From positions 1 to 64,000 of the forward strand of contig JADGDR010000010.1 in assembly GCA_016744795.1 (NCBI GenBank): 64,000 nucleotides of DNA. Direction: 5' to 3'. The notes beneath the pieces are model-generated. The model did no database searches and was not told the origin of the DNA. It saw only the letters and a program-made list of their open reading frames with translations. This DNA comes from Sulfurospirillum sp. GTDB lineage: Bacteria > Campylobacterota > Campylobacteria > Campylobacterales > Sulfurospirillaceae. The first letter of the stretch is position 1; the number at the start of each line of letters is the position of its first letter. Positions 19,135-28,242 of this stretch are shown here, piece after piece. A program made the position numbers and the translations under genes.

Positions 19135-21957
19135 TTACGCTTTGTAAAGCTTAACAGCACATTTTTTATAGTCTGTTTGCTTTGACATCGGACAAGTAGC
19201 ATCTAGACAAACTTTGTTTATAAACACTTTCTCATCAAACCACGGAACAAAAATAAGCCCTTTTGGAACTCTATTTCTTCCTCTAGTCTCAACCCTAGCT
19301 CTTACCTTACCACGACGTGATTCAACCCAAATAAGTTCACCTTGTTTAAACCCTTTAGTTTTAGCATCACCTGGATTAATAAAACATAAAGCTTCTGGAA
19401 CGGCGCGATATAATTCAGGTACACGCATAGTCATTGTTCCACTATGCCAATGTTCAAGAACACGTCCTGTACACATCCAAGTGTCATATTTTGAATCAGG
19501 CATCTCTGGAGGATCCATATATGGTCTAGCAAATATTTTGGCTTTATTTTTCAAGCTTTTCTTAGTCTTATCTTTAATACCAAGTAAATCACCTTGAGAA
19601 AGAGCTTTTGCTAATGGACCGTAGAATGCAAAATCTGCTCCATTTGCAGCTTTTCTTGCATACGGATCATATTTAGCATTAAATCTCCATTGAGTCTCTT
19701 TTCCATCTACAACTGGCCATTTCAATCCTCTTACTCTATGGTAAGTGTCAAAATCTGCCAAGTCATGAGCATGACCACGACCAAAGTTAGCATACTCTTC
19801 AAAAAGATATTTATGAAGAAAGTAACCATAACCTTCAAATACTTTTCCATCTGAGCCTATAACATCTCTGCTATCACCATTACACTCAGAATTATCATAT
19901 CCTGCTTGAATTGGATCTTTTAAATCAATTTTATATGATTTTGCTCTCTCATTTGCAAAAAGGATTTCAAACATAGTTGTATCTTCATTATATCCCATTG
20001 CTTTTGCTTTTGCTATTACATTTGGAAGTTTTTTGTTACCACGAAGTGGTTGCTGACCCCAAACATCTTTAACAGTAAATCTTTTTGAAAGTTCAACCCA
20101 TTGCCATGTATCACTCATAGAATCACCTACTGGAAGAACTTGTTGTCTCCAGTGCTGTGTACGACGCTCTGCATTACCATAAGCTCCCCACTTCTCATAA
20201 ATCATAGCAGTTGGAAGAATAAGGTCAGCTACTTTTGCGCTTATTCCAGGATAACCATCACTACAAACAATAAAGTTATCCATTTTTCTTGCTGCTTTTA
20301 TCCAGTGATTTGCACTTGCTGAATCTTGATATGGATTACATACATTTACCCATGCAAATTTTATAACACCATCTTCTATATCTCTATGAATCTTCATAAT
20401 ATGTTGATTACCAACTGGATTTAGAGTTCCATCAGGAATTTTCCAGCTTTTTTCAACTATTTTTCTATGTTTTCCACTTTTTACCATCATATCTGCTGGT
20501 AATCTGTGACAGAATGTTCCAACTTCACGAGCAGTTCCACAAGCACTTGGTTGTCCTGTAAGACTAAAAGCACCATTTCCTGGCTTAGCTTGTTTTCCTA
20601 ATAAAAAGTGCACATTATATGCTAAAGTATTTACCCATGTACCACGTGTGTGTTGATTCATACCCATAGTCCAGAAAGATACTACTTTTCTACCTTTTTC
20701 AACGTAAAGTTTAGCTAATAATTTAAGCTTCTTTTTGAAGCTGTCAATTGACTCATCAGGATCACCCTTAGAGATTTTAGCTACATAGTCTAATGTATAA
20801 GGAGCTAAGAACTTTTTATACTCTTCAAATGAGATTTCCCAATGCTTTAGACCAGCTGGTTTGTGAACCATCTTGTCTCCAGCTTTATAACCATAAGGTG
20901 CAAGAGCAGGTGCTTCTTTTTGTGAAACAATAGTCTCCATCTCATGATTGATAATTTCCATCTCTTTTGCTGAATATTTACCAGCACTACCATCTGCTCT
21001 TACTGGTAAAAGTGACTTCTCACCAGCTCTTCTCATACCATAGCCCATATTTACTGGACTTGCTGCAAATACAATATGCTTTTTAACAAAATCCCAATCA
21101 ATTGCCTCAGGATAGTTATATACTATCTCTCTAGCAACATAATTCCATAATGCTAAATCTGTATTTGGAGAAAAGATTATTTCAGTATCTGAAAGATCAG
21201 AACATCTGTGTCTGTAAGTAGAAATATTTACTACTTTAACTTTATCTGGGCTTGAAAGTTTTCTGTCTGAAACACGTGACCAAAGAATTGGGTGCATTTC
21301 AGCCATATTTGCTCCCCATGTTATAATTGTATCAGTTAACTCGATATCATCATAACAGCCACTTGGCTCATCTATACCGAAAGTTTGGTAAAAACCAACA
21401 ACGGCACTTGCCATACAATGACGAGCATTTGGATCGATTGCATTAGAACGGAATCCACCCTTCATCATCTTTTGTGCTGCGTATCCTTCCATAACAGTAT
21501 ACTGTCCTGAAGCAAATACACCAACACCTTCTGGTCCACTAGCCTTAAGTGCCTTTTTGATATTGACTTCCATCTCATCAAATGCTCTTTTCCAGCTAAT
21601 TGGTTGAAACTTACCGTTTTTATCAAACTTACCATCTTCTCCTACACGAAGTAATGGTTGTTTTAAACGATCTGCACCATACATGATTTTTGCATTAAAA
21701 TAACCTTTAATACAATTAAGTCCACGATTGACCGGAGCTGCCGGATCACCTTTTACTGCGACAATTTTTCCGCCTTTAGTTGCAAGCATGATACCACAAC
21801 CGGTACCACAAAAACGACAAGCGGCCTTGTCCCATCTCCATCCTGACTCAGCCTTAGCTACTGCTGCACGAGCCTCTTGTGGTACTGTTATTCCCACTGC
21901 TGCTGCTGCACTTACTGCTGCTGTTGTCTTAAGAAAGTCTCTTCTTGAAAGCGACAT
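19135..21957 (-). CDS. napA: NapA, periplasmic nitrate reductase catalytic subunit
   Basis: Reduces nitrate to nitrite in the periplasm. 940 residues with a Tat signal SRRDFLK at the start (cleavage after about residue 31). An N-terminal [4Fe-4S] site [12 protein letters not shown] comes next, with its fourth cysteine in GLNCIKG, then the molybdenum-ligand cysteine in ARHCMAS, and a bis-MGD fold to the end. The length suits the Campylobacterota NapA. It leads the operon napA-G-H-B-F-L-D, followed by a PAS protein. A Crp/Fnr-type palindrome and -10 box lie upstream. A mobB gene for the molybdenum cofactor is elsewhere in the window. Confidence 0.97.
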   Translation of the reverse strand: MSLSRRDFLKTTAAVSAAAAVGITVPQEARAAVAKAESGWRWDKAACRFCGTGCGIMLATKGGKIVAVKGDPAAPVNRGLNCIKGYFNAKIMYGADRLKQPLLRVGEDGKFDKNGKFQPISWKRAFDEMEVNIKKALKASGPEGVGVFASGQYTVMEGYAAQKMMKGGFRSNAIDPNARHCMASAVVGFYQTFGIDEPSGCYDDIELTDTIITWGANMAEMHPILWSRVSDRKLSSPDKVKVVNISTYRHRCSDLSDTEIIFSPNTDLALWNYVAREIVYNYPEAIDWDFVKKHIVFAASPVNMGYGMRRAGEKSLLPVRADGSAGKYSAKEMEIINHEMETIVSQKEAPALAPYGYKAGDKMVHKPAGLKHWEISFEEYKKFLAPYTLDYVAKISKGDPDESIDSFKKKLKLLAKLYVEKGRKVVSFWTMGMNQHTRGTWVNTLAYNVHFLLGKQAKPGNGAFSLTGQPSACGTAREVGTFCHRLPADMMVKSGKHRKIVEKSWKIPDGTLNPVGNQHIMKIHRDIEDGVIKFAWVNVCNPYQDSASANHWIKAARKMDNFIVCSDGYPGISAKVADLILPTAMIYEKWGAYGNAERRTQHWRQQVLPVGDSMSDTWQWVELSKRFTVKDVWGQQPLRGNKKLPNVIAKAKAMGYNEDTTMFEILFANERAKSYKIDLKDPIQAGYDNSECNGDSRDVIGSDGKVFEGYGYFLHKYLFEEYANFGRGHAHDLADFDTYHRVRGLKWPVVDGKETQWRFNAKYDPYARKAANGADFAFYGPLAKALSQGDLLGIKDKTKKSLKNKAKIFARPYMDPPEMPDSKYDTWMCTGRVLEHWHSGTMTMRVPELYRAVPEALCFINPGDAKTKGFKQGELIWVESRRGKVRARVETRGRNRVPKGLIFVPWFDEKVFINKVCLDATCPMSKQTDYKKCAVKLYKA

Positions 21958-21988
21958 ATAGATACCTCCTGATTTGGGTTACACAATG

Positions 21989-21994
21989 ATTATA
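21989..21994 (-). promoter_or_regulatory. Putative -10 element of the nap operon
   Basis: On the minus strand TATAAT lies 31 bp before the napA ATG, predicting a transcript start near 21982. AGGAGG follows close to the start codon. No good -35 box is seen where one would be; that space holds the 14-bp palindrome, centred about 42 bp before the predicted start, the position of class II Crp/Fnr activators. Confidence 0.5.
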
Positions 21995-22017
21995 TCTATA
22001 GAAGTTGTGACATAGCC

Positions 22018-22031
22018 ATGACTTATGTCAA
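22018..22031 (-). promoter_or_regulatory. Crp/Fnr-type operator upstream of napA
   Basis: Reading with napA the site is TTGAC-ATAA-GTCAT, an inverted repeat with the half-site length and 4-base spacer of Fnr/DNR/NnrR operators. The near-identical TTGAC-CTAA-GTCAT occurs before the Hao operon (29630-29643). A further half-site-like TGACATAG is visible between it and napA. Two Crp/Fnr proteins with an ETLSR recognition helix are encoded nearby. Binding itself is inferred. Confidence 0.55.
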
Positions 22032-22051
22032 AAAATATCTTTTTTTAAAAT

Positions 22052-23422
22052 TTATTCTACCTTTTGTGAATTTTCTACCATTGTATTTAAATTTGCTTTT
22101 AATTTTTCTAACATTTTTCTTACATGTATCAGGTTTTCTGCTGACTCTATTGCTATATCTTCTGTAGCATTTACTTCTTTATCAAAATTGGCTTTTTCTT
22201 TCTTGTCAATTTTTAAATCTTGAAGAGTATTTTCAACATTATCAGCTAAGTGTTGGAGTTCTAAAACTGCTGATTCTGCTTGTTTTATTGCATCTTCAGA
22301 GTGATTCATAGCTACATTTACTTTTTTAACAAAATTTGAAAGATAATTAGATGCTTCTATTAACTCATCTTCGCTCTCTTCATCTCCTTTTATATGTCTA
22401 TGATTAAGATTTTTAATATTATCACTATCTAAAGCCTTAGTTCTTTTTACAAAATTGTTAATATGATTAACTATCTCACGAGAGAGTATATAAGAAAAAA
22501 GTATAAGAATAAGGGCTATAATAAGTGATATATATTGAAACTTTATAAAAAAACTATTTTTATCTTCACTATACTCTGTATAGAGCCAAACTGCTGCATC
22601 CATTGTGTTGAGTAGTTTAATGTTTTTTTCATATATATATGAAATAGAGTCATTTATACTGTTTTCAACTTGTAAAATATTTAATATATACTTTTCATGT
22701 GCTTTCCAATACTTATATGTTTTTTCTACACAATTATAAACTTCCGGAATATCTTGAACTTCTTTATTATTTATAAACCTATTAATTGTTTCATTATATA
22801 AGTTTTTTGCCTTTATAAATTGCAGATAATCTTCTTCATTATCAGTTCTTAAGTATTTTTCAACAAAAAGACTCATTCTTTGTGAAAGCATTCTTTGCCT
22901 ACCAGAGAGATCAATAAATTCACCACTCATATTGTTTTTAACCATAATTTTTACAATTTTATCTGATTCCGCTAGAAGTGATGTTGTTCTTCCTGTTAAA
23001 GTTTCTAAATCATTCTTTATAAAAACTACTGCTTTTCTTACTTTTTCTACCTCTTTTTTAAAAGGAATCCAAAGTGAATTAACTTTTTCTAATTTAGATT
23101 TTATTTTGACATTTTGAGGAAGATAAATACCTTTTACTGAATTACCATGAATAAGATCATTAAGATTATTATCAAATAAATCAATAGCACTATTGAGCTC
23201 TCTAAAATCTGTACTTTGTCTATATTTTATATAAAAGATTTCTTTACTCATCTTCTGAGTAAGCATCCTCTGTTTTCCTGCAATATTTATAATAAGAGAA
23301 TCTTTTTTACTTTTTTCATTCATAACTACTGTAAGTGTTATTACACATACAATTATAAAAGACAACGTACCTCCAGCAAAGTGTAGTTTCTTGTTTATCC
23401 CTCTTAGTTTTAACATTCCCAT
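22052..23422 (-). CDS. Membrane receptor with two PilJ/NarX-like sensor modules and no output domain
   Basis: 456 residues. N-terminal membrane segment (about 14-32), then a periplasmic region with two P-box-like repeats: NIAGKQRMLTQKMSKEIF and, about 130 residues later, DLSGRQRMLSQRMSLF. These resemble the nitrate-binding helix of NarX/NarQ and PilJ-domain receptors. A second membrane segment lies near residues 295-315, followed by a HAMP-like and coiled-coil tail. No histidine kinase, methyl-accepting hairpin, GGDEF or EAL motif is present. It starts 8 bases after the Crp/Fnr gene, so the two are probably cotranscribed, directly before nap. Nitrate or nitrite sensing is inference. Confidence 0.78.
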   Translation of the reverse strand: MGMLKLRGINKKLHFAGGTLSFIIVCVITLTVVMNEKSKKDSLIINIAGKQRMLTQKMSKEIFYIKYRQSTDFRELNSAIDLFDNNLNDLIHGNSVKGIYLPQNVKIKSKLEKVNSLWIPFKKEVEKVRKAVVFIKNDLETLTGRTTSLLAESDKIVKIMVKNNMSGEFIDLSGRQRMLSQRMSLFVEKYLRTDNEEDYLQFIKAKNLYNETINRFINNKEVQDIPEVYNCVEKTYKYWKAHEKYILNILQVENSINDSISYIYEKNIKLLNTMDAAVWLYTEYSEDKNSFFIKFQYISLIIALILILFSYILSREIVNHINNFVKRTKALDSDNIKNLNHRHIKGDEESEDELIEASNYLSNFVKKVNVAMNHSEDAIKQAESAVLELQHLADNVENTLQDLKIDKKEKANFDKEVNATEDIAIESAENLIHVRKMLEKLKANLNTMVENSQKVE

Positions 23423-23430
23423 TTCTAATC

Positions 23431-24087
23431 CTATTCGTAAATATCTCTTAATTCATCTAAATTTAGTATTTTTACACAGTTTTTTTCTATCTCAATTATC
23501 CCGTTTCTTGTCAATTTTTTTAAAATTCTTGAAAGAGTTTCTGGCTGAATATGAAGCATATATGCTGTTTCATGTTTTTTAAATGCATTAAAGTTTTTCA
23601 AATCATTTACTAACATATGAGCAACTTTTGCAGTGCCATCAAAAACAACATCACGACTAATTATACACTGAAGTTGTTGAATCATTCGAAATGACTCTTT
23701 TAATACAACTTTCATAAAATCATGGTTTGTTTGCATTAACTCTTTAAATCCTATACAATCAAAAACCAACACTCTACTATCTTCTAGAAACTCAGCATTT
23801 GCATAACAACTCATAATATACTTATCACACATTTTTCCAATGTCAAAAACTAAAGAGTTTGAGATTATCTTATATAAAAAAATTTCATTATCAAATCTAT
23901 CTACTTTATAAAATTTGATAACACCTTCAAGAAGGTAAAAAATCTCATTTTGATTATCTTTTTCATAAAAAAGAACATCAGAGTTAACATAATCTTTTAA
24001 AGTTGTTATTTTTGATAATTGTTCTAAAGCATTGTCATCTAAAGAATTAAAAAAAGTTATACTTTTAAGAAGGTTTACATCTACCAA
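23431..24087 (-). CDS. Crp/Fnr-family transcription regulator
   Basis: 218 residues: an N-terminal cyclic-nucleotide-like beta-barrel (about 10-120), a long dimer helix, and a C-terminal winged helix with LHIQPETLSRILKKLTRNG as the recognition region. The E-x-x-S-R pattern is that of Fnr/DNR rather than Crp. There is no Fnr-type N-terminal cysteine cluster, so an oxygen-labile [4Fe-4S] centre is unlikely; the signal may be NO or another nitrogen oxide. TTG start with AGGA eight bases upstream. It sits between the Hao and nap operons, each preceded by TTGAC-N4-GTCAT, which makes it a candidate regulator of both. Confidence 0.88.
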   Translation of the reverse strand: MVDVNLLKSITFFNSLDDNALEQLSKITTLKDYVNSDVLFYEKDNQNEIFYLLEGVIKFYKVDRFDNEIFLYKIISNSLVFDIGKMCDKYIMSCYANAEFLEDSRVLVFDCIGFKELMQTNHDFMKVVLKESFRMIQQLQCIISRDVVFDGTAKVAHMLVNDLKNFNAFKKHETAYMLHIQPETLSRILKKLTRNGIIEIEKNCVKILNLDELRDIYE

Positions 24088-24122
24088 ATAATTATCCTAT
24101 TTTGAAGTTCAACCATTTTACC

Positions 24123-24674
24123 CTAAGGTCTGTAAAATATCCATAAAGTTTTTACTTTATTTTCACTTTTCATTTGAATATTAATGATTGATTGAGGATA
24201 AATATTATGATTTAGAAGATAATCATTTAGTGCTTTTTCCATATTATCAACTCTATTTGGAACTTTCAAAAAACCAATACGAACAGAATCAGTATTGCTA
24301 ACATATGGTTTAAAAGTATCATTAGTAGATGTGGTATCATACTCTCTCACCATACCTTGCCCAAACATATTTGAAAAAGATGAACCACTTTGTGCATTTA
24401 AAATTTCATTAAAAAATGGATTTTGAAATTCCAACATATCACCTTTTCCATTTAAGACATAAAAGTTTTTTGCCCCATAATCATCTTCCGTTATGACACT
24501 TGCCCCCTCTTTTAAATCATTAGGAATTTTACTAATGTCTTCATAAACTGTAGTTTCTGATATTATTTGTGACAAAAATTTACTATCTTTATTGTCACTT
24601 TTTATCTTTAGTGTTTGCAAATCAATAGCAAATACTAAAGATAAAGAGAAAAAGAATAGCAAAAAAACTTTCAC
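24123..24674 (-). CDS. Unknown exported protein, Hao-nap region (B)
   Basis: 183 residues with an N-terminal signal peptide (MKVFLLFFFSLSLVFA), no cysteine-haem motif and no recognisable domain. Visible features are a GKGDMLEFQNPFFNEIL segment and the end TLWIFYRP. It overlaps the preceding exported protein by 4 bases, so the two are translated together, and a Crp/Fnr gene follows 35 bases on. Its place between Hao and nap genes suggests a periplasmic role linked to nitrogen-oxide respiration, but the sequence gives no direct evidence. Confidence 0.7.
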   Translation of the reverse strand: MKVFLLFFFSLSLVFAIDLQTLKIKSDNKDSKFLSQIISETTVYEDISKIPNDLKEGASVITEDDYGAKNFYVLNGKGDMLEFQNPFFNEILNAQSGSSFSNMFGQGMVREYDTTSTNDTFKPYVSNTDSVRIGFLKVPNRVDNMEKALNDYLLNHNIYPQSIINIQMKSENKVKTLWIFYRP

Positions 24675-25315
24675 TGTTTTTTTGCCATTTTACTTTGCAT
24701 ATCTTCTATAAGTTTATTTGAAGAGTATATCAAATATGCTGATGCATCAGTATATATCAACTCTTTATTAGTTATTTCTTTTGAACAACTAAGTTTTATA
24801 GTTGCATAAGGGTCATATTTTTTAACTACTGCTTCTGGTTTTAAACTTTCTACTAAAGTAGAACTTTTATCCTGTTTTTTAACCTTTTCTTTAAAAGCTT
24901 TCATATCTTCTTCAGAGATTTGTTTTCCATCTTTATCATAACTCCAATAGACTAATTTATCATGAGCAAAAGCCGTTGGATCACCAAAATTCAACATAGC
25001 ACTACCAAACAATCCTTTTGCCTCTTTATTATCTACATTATCATAACTTTTGTACATAACAATCACTCTATCATCACTCTTAGTTGCTATAACAAAAAGA
25101 TCTTTATCACTAAATTTATAAGTACCCTCAACTGCTTTTTTTATAGCATTTTTTTTTGCAATTTTAAGTTGTTCAACTGTAAGCTTTTTCCCTAATATAT
25201 ACCCATTAGTTCCTATTTTTAAAGAAGCAACTTTATCTGATATATTCTCAGCATTTGCAAATCCAAAGATAAAACACAGTGACAATATAGTCAAAATCTT
25301 TAATGTTAATTTCAT
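24671..25315 (-). CDS. Unknown exported protein, Hao-nap region (A)
   Basis: 214 residues with a signal peptide (MKLTLKILTILSLCFIFGFANA). The body is lysine-rich and includes GTNGYILGKKLTVEQLK, DDRVIVMYKSYDNVDNKEA and a single cysteine in KLSCSKEI. I do not recognise a family. It starts about 100 bases after the Hao gene, beyond two strong hairpins, and has AAGGATTGAT before the ATG. It overlaps the next exported protein by 4 bases. It may be read at lower level than Hao from the same transcript or from its own promoter. A small periplasmic partner of the cytochromes is possible but unproven. Confidence 0.7.
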   Translation of the reverse strand: MKLTLKILTILSLCFIFGFANAENISDKVASLKIGTNGYILGKKLTVEQLKIAKKNAIKKAVEGTYKFSDKDLFVIATKSDDRVIVMYKSYDNVDNKEAKGLFGSAMLNFGDPTAFAHDKLVYWSYDKDGKQISEEDMKAFKEKVKKQDKSSTLVESLKPEAVVKKYDPYATIKLSCSKEITNKELIYTDASAYLIYSSNKLIEDMQSKMAKKQ

Positions 25316-25326
25316 ATCAATCCTTT

Positions 25327-25374
25327 TTTATAATTTATTCTTTACATGTAAAGATGTAAAGAATAAATTATAAA
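25327..25374 (-). terminator. 21-bp perfect inverted repeat, first of two hairpins after hao
   Basis: Arms at 25327-25347 and 25354-25374 are exact reverse complements with a 6-base loop. The arm is AT-rich (TTATAATTTATTC then TTTACAT) and contains part of a TACATGTA octamer. In transcription order this is the second hairpin downstream of hao, and it ends just before the ribosome binding site of the next gene. It could slow or end transcription or protect upstream mRNA. Confidence 0.7.
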
Positions 25375-25404
25375 GAACTCCAAGAGTTTTACTCTTGGAG
25401 TTCT
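25374..25404 (-). terminator. 14-bp perfect hairpin directly after hao
   Basis: AGAACTCCAAGAGT (25374-25387) and ACTCTTGGAGTTCT (25391-25404) pair perfectly around a 3-base loop, 13 bases after the hao stop. On the transcribed strand it is followed by TTATAATTTATTC, a U-rich but interrupted run, so termination may be partial. It abuts a second, larger inverted repeat. Confidence 0.75.
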
Positions 25405-25417
25405 AAACAATAACTTA

Positions 25418-27007
25418 TTACTGCTTATATCTTGATTTATTCTCAGCATTTAACTCTTTAAAGAAATCAGCATTATTAGGGTTTCCACCCGTTTTTATCC
25501 AAACATGCTCAGGCTTAGCAAGTAAGTCAGCTATCATTTTCTTATATTTAGCACCTTTTCCAGCTTTATCAGCCATCTTTTGTACTTTTGGTAAGAATTT
25601 TGAGTAGAAGTGACGAGATACTTCATACATACCATGCCAATGAGTATAATCAGGACCCATCATAGCAGCACCATGTCTTGCTCTACGACCTTCGTGATGC
25701 CAGATTTCAAACCAGATATATCCCATATCATCTTGTTGGAATCCAGATTTCTTCCAAATTTTGTCTTTTTTCATCTCTTTAACAATCTTAAGTCCTGGTT
25801 TAATAAACTTATTATTGTAAGTATATACTAGGCTGTCATATTGTTTATAGAAATTAAGAGTTTGGGAACTTGAATGACAAGATACACAAACACCTTGCAT
25901 ATTTGCTCTTCTCTCTTTCCAATCAATTACCTTAACAACTTTTTTCTTTTTCATAGACTTAACAAGCTTATCGCCTTTTCTGTCATATGCTTTGTAAGTT
26001 GTCATATCTCCAACTCTTGGTGGTTTTTCACCTGCAACATCGTAAACTGTACCATCTTCAAAAATAACACGGTTTAGTTTAACTGATAATGGAGCTCTTA
26101 AATTCCAAGAAATTCTATCACTAACATTGTGAGTTCCTTTTACAACACCACCAGATGAAGTTTTGTAAGCACCCATATGACAAGTTGAACAAGTAGGAGC
26201 TGCATGGTAATCTTTTCCAAGAATCCATTTACCTTTTTTATAAATGTTCATACCACCCTTAACAGCACCTTTTGGTGAAGCATAGTAAGCAATACCGTGC
26301 TTAGACTCTTCATAAATCTCTTTTTGAGGATGATCAGGTCCAAGGTGACATTTACCACAATTCTCTGGTTGTCTTGCTCTACTTGAACTAAAATCATGCT
26401 TTGAGTGACAAGCGTTACAAGAACCTTTTGAACCATCTGGATTAATTCTTCCTATTCCAGAGTTTGGCCATGTCATATATGTAGTCATAGGAGCACCAGC
26501 TTCGTTGTAAATCATCTTTCCTTTTTTATCTTTTTGGAAAGCAACAACAGAGCCATGACACTGCCAACAACCATTAACTGCATCAGCTTTTGTATCTGGG
26601 AATGATGCAATAACCTCTCCAAGTAAGTTATCTAGTGATGCCATAATCTGACCAGCAGTTGCATGATGAGAATTTGTCATCTCTTTAACTTCATTTTCAT
26701 GACAGAACTTACAATCATTTGGAGTCATAATTGTTTTTATGAACGCGCCTTCGTGTTCATAACCTGTAGGATCTTTCTTGTCTGCCGCATGACAAGTATA
26801 ACATCCAACCTTTGAATCTGCGTGAACAGAATGATCCCACTGATCAACCAATGATCTGTTCTCCTTAAGATGACAAGTAAGACATTTGTCATTCTTGTCG
26901 ACAACACCCTCGTTTCTCACCTTTGAAGATGCCTTTGTAGCTGCAAATGCGCTACTCGCTAAACCAATTGCTAACAACGTAGCAACGATAAGCTTACCTA
27001 ACTTCAT
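25418..27007 (-). CDS. hao: Octaheme cytochrome c of the hydroxylamine oxidoreductase family (epsilon-Hao-like)
   Basis: 529 residues with a signal peptide to about residue 22 and eight CXXCH haem motifs at about 42, 69, 99, 147, 197, 217, 273 and 374. After the last haem the tail WHHEGRRARHGAAMMGPDYTHWHG (two joined pieces around residues 436-459) is typical of HAO-family octahemes. No CXXCK (as in OTR) and no CX15CH (as in MccA) is seen. In Campylobacterota such proteins are thought to reduce nitrite or hydroxylamine rather than oxidise hydroxylamine. Whether Tyr454 or another residue matches the cross-linking tyrosine of Nitrosomonas HAO needs an alignment. ATG at 27007 has GGAGATC upstream; a longer frame to 27037 lacks a start site and is rejected. 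Confidence 0.85.
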   Translation of the reverse strand: MKLGKLIVATLLAIGLASSAFAATKASSKVRNEGVVDKNDKCLTCHLKENRSLVDQWDHSVHADSKVGCYTCHAADKKDPTGYEHEGAFIKTIMTPNDCKFCHENEVKEMTNSHHATAGQIMASLDNLLGEVIASFPDTKADAVNGCWQCHGSVVAFQKDKKGKMIYNEAGAPMTTYMTWPNSGIGRINPDGSKGSCNACHSKHDFSSSRARQPENCGKCHLGPDHPQKEIYEESKHGIAYYASPKGAVKGGMNIYKKGKWILGKDYHAAPTCSTCHMGAYKTSSGGVVKGTHNVSDRISWNLRAPLSVKLNRVIFEDGTVYDVAGEKPPRVGDMTTYKAYDRKGDKLVKSMKKKKVVKVIDWKERRANMQGVCVSCHSSSQTLNFYKQYDSLVYTYNNKFIKPGLKIVKEMKKDKIWKKSGFQQDDMGYIWFEIWHHEGRRARHGAAMMGPDYTHWHGMYEVSRHFYSKFLPKVQKMADKAGKGAKYKKMIADLLAKPEHVWIKTGGNPNNADFFKELNAENKSRYKQ

Positions 27008-27063
27008 GTAGATCTCCTTTTTATATTTTCCGACCAACCAACCACTGAACCAAACTCTGATTA

Positions 27064-28242
27064 TTAATGAGTTAACTCTCTATCACATTCACTTTCCCAA
27101 AGAGGAAAAATCTTACTTAAAATCCAAAGTGTAACTATCGGAGCTACAAGCATTATAATAGTTACTAAAATACCCTCCTTTTCAAAGAACTGAGGGTGAT
27201 AAACAGCAAAGCCTCTTTCACTCTTTGCCATAATCTGCCCACCTATAACAACATTCCATCTCATAAATAAAACTTGTGCTAAAAGCATAAAAGACACTAT
27301 TGGTCCTATGATTAATAGGGTACTTCTGCTTACTTTTGAAAGTGATAACCACATTAGAATTAAAAATGGAACGATTGAAAGTAACTTAATTTGCATAGTC
27401 CAAAATGACCAATCAAGTGGACCATTTAATGCAGCTGCTACATGATGCCAACCTTCAGTTCCACCATATGCATGAACTGAAAGTTCAATCAATTCAAACA
27501 AAAAGTCAAATATAAAAAATGCCCAAAGAAGTTGAATCATAACTTTGATAGTCTCTGTCTTTACCTCTGCTAACTTTCCAGTCATCTTTTTTATACCTAT
27601 GTAAAATAAAATCATACCTGCAATCCCAGAAACAGAAGCAGATAATAAAAATATGATAGGCATAAGTGGCGTAAACCACCACTCAACACTTTTTAATGCA
27701 CCAAAAATAAATCCAACATATCCATGAAGTGAACATGCTAATGGTATGCCAATAGCCGCCATTACAAAAGCTACCTTAGAATCTCTTTTTCTTCCTGCCA
27801 TGCTTTCATCATTTGTTCCTAGTGTCAATACGCAATATATAACTTTTTTAACTCCAATTGCACTCTTTTTAAGAATGGTTAACTCATATCTATAGATAAC
27901 AAGTATTTCAAAAATAAGTAAAATCGAATAAGCCATGTAAATATAACCAAATCCACTCATCATGGATGGTCCGACAAAATTTGGTGTAAAGAGCATATTT
28001 AAAGCACGCTCTGGATGCCCAAGATGATTTATAAGTGGAGCTGTAACAAACAGTAACCAAGATAGCGCAAATATGAGCGCAAACTTAGCAACTGGCATAA
28101 GAGCTTTTACATGAAAAACATGAGCAAGAGCTGAAACAATAAATGCACCAGCAACAACACCCGTAATATACGGATAAATAACAATCATCAAAGTCCAATG
28201 AGCATGTATGTCATTTGGAAAAACGTAGTTTAAAATATCCAT
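27064..28242 (-). CDS. NrfD/PsrC-type quinol-interacting membrane subunit
   Basis: 392 residues with about ten hydrophobic segments, the size of the longer NrfD-family proteins (PsrC, TtrC, CbcU). The start MDILNYVFPNDIHAHWTLM and the segment PLINHLGHPERALNM are typical of this family, whose members exchange electrons with menaquinone for a partner FeS protein. Its start overlaps the stop of the FeS gene by one base. It lies between that gene and the octaheme gene, so it probably forms the quinol module that feeds the Hao-like enzyme. The direction of electron flow is inferred. Confidence 0.87.
   Translation of the reverse strand: MDILNYVFPNDIHAHWTLMIVIYPYITGVVAGAFIVSALAHVFHVKALMPVAKFALIFALSWLLFVTAPLINHLGHPERALNMLFTPNFVGPSMMSGFGYIYMAYSILLIFEILVIYRYELTILKKSAIGVKKVIYCVLTLGTNDESMAGRKRDSKVAFVMAAIGIPLACSLHGYVGFIFGALKSVEWWFTPLMPIIFLLSASVSGIAGMILFYIGIKKMTGKLAEVKTETIKVMIQLLWAFFIFDFLFELIELSVHAYGGTEGWHHVAAALNGPLDWSFWTMQIKLLSIVPFLILMWLSLSKVSRSTLLIIGPIVSFMLLAQVLFMRWNVVIGGQIMAKSERGFAVYHPQFFEKEGILVTIIMLVAPIVTLWILSKIFPLWESECDRELTH

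Noticed and set aside
25418-27007. Octaheme as tetrathionate reductase (OTR) or sulfite reductase (MccA)
   Set aside because: All eight haem motifs are CXXCH, with no CXXCK or CX15-17CH; the C-terminal part matches the HAO family.
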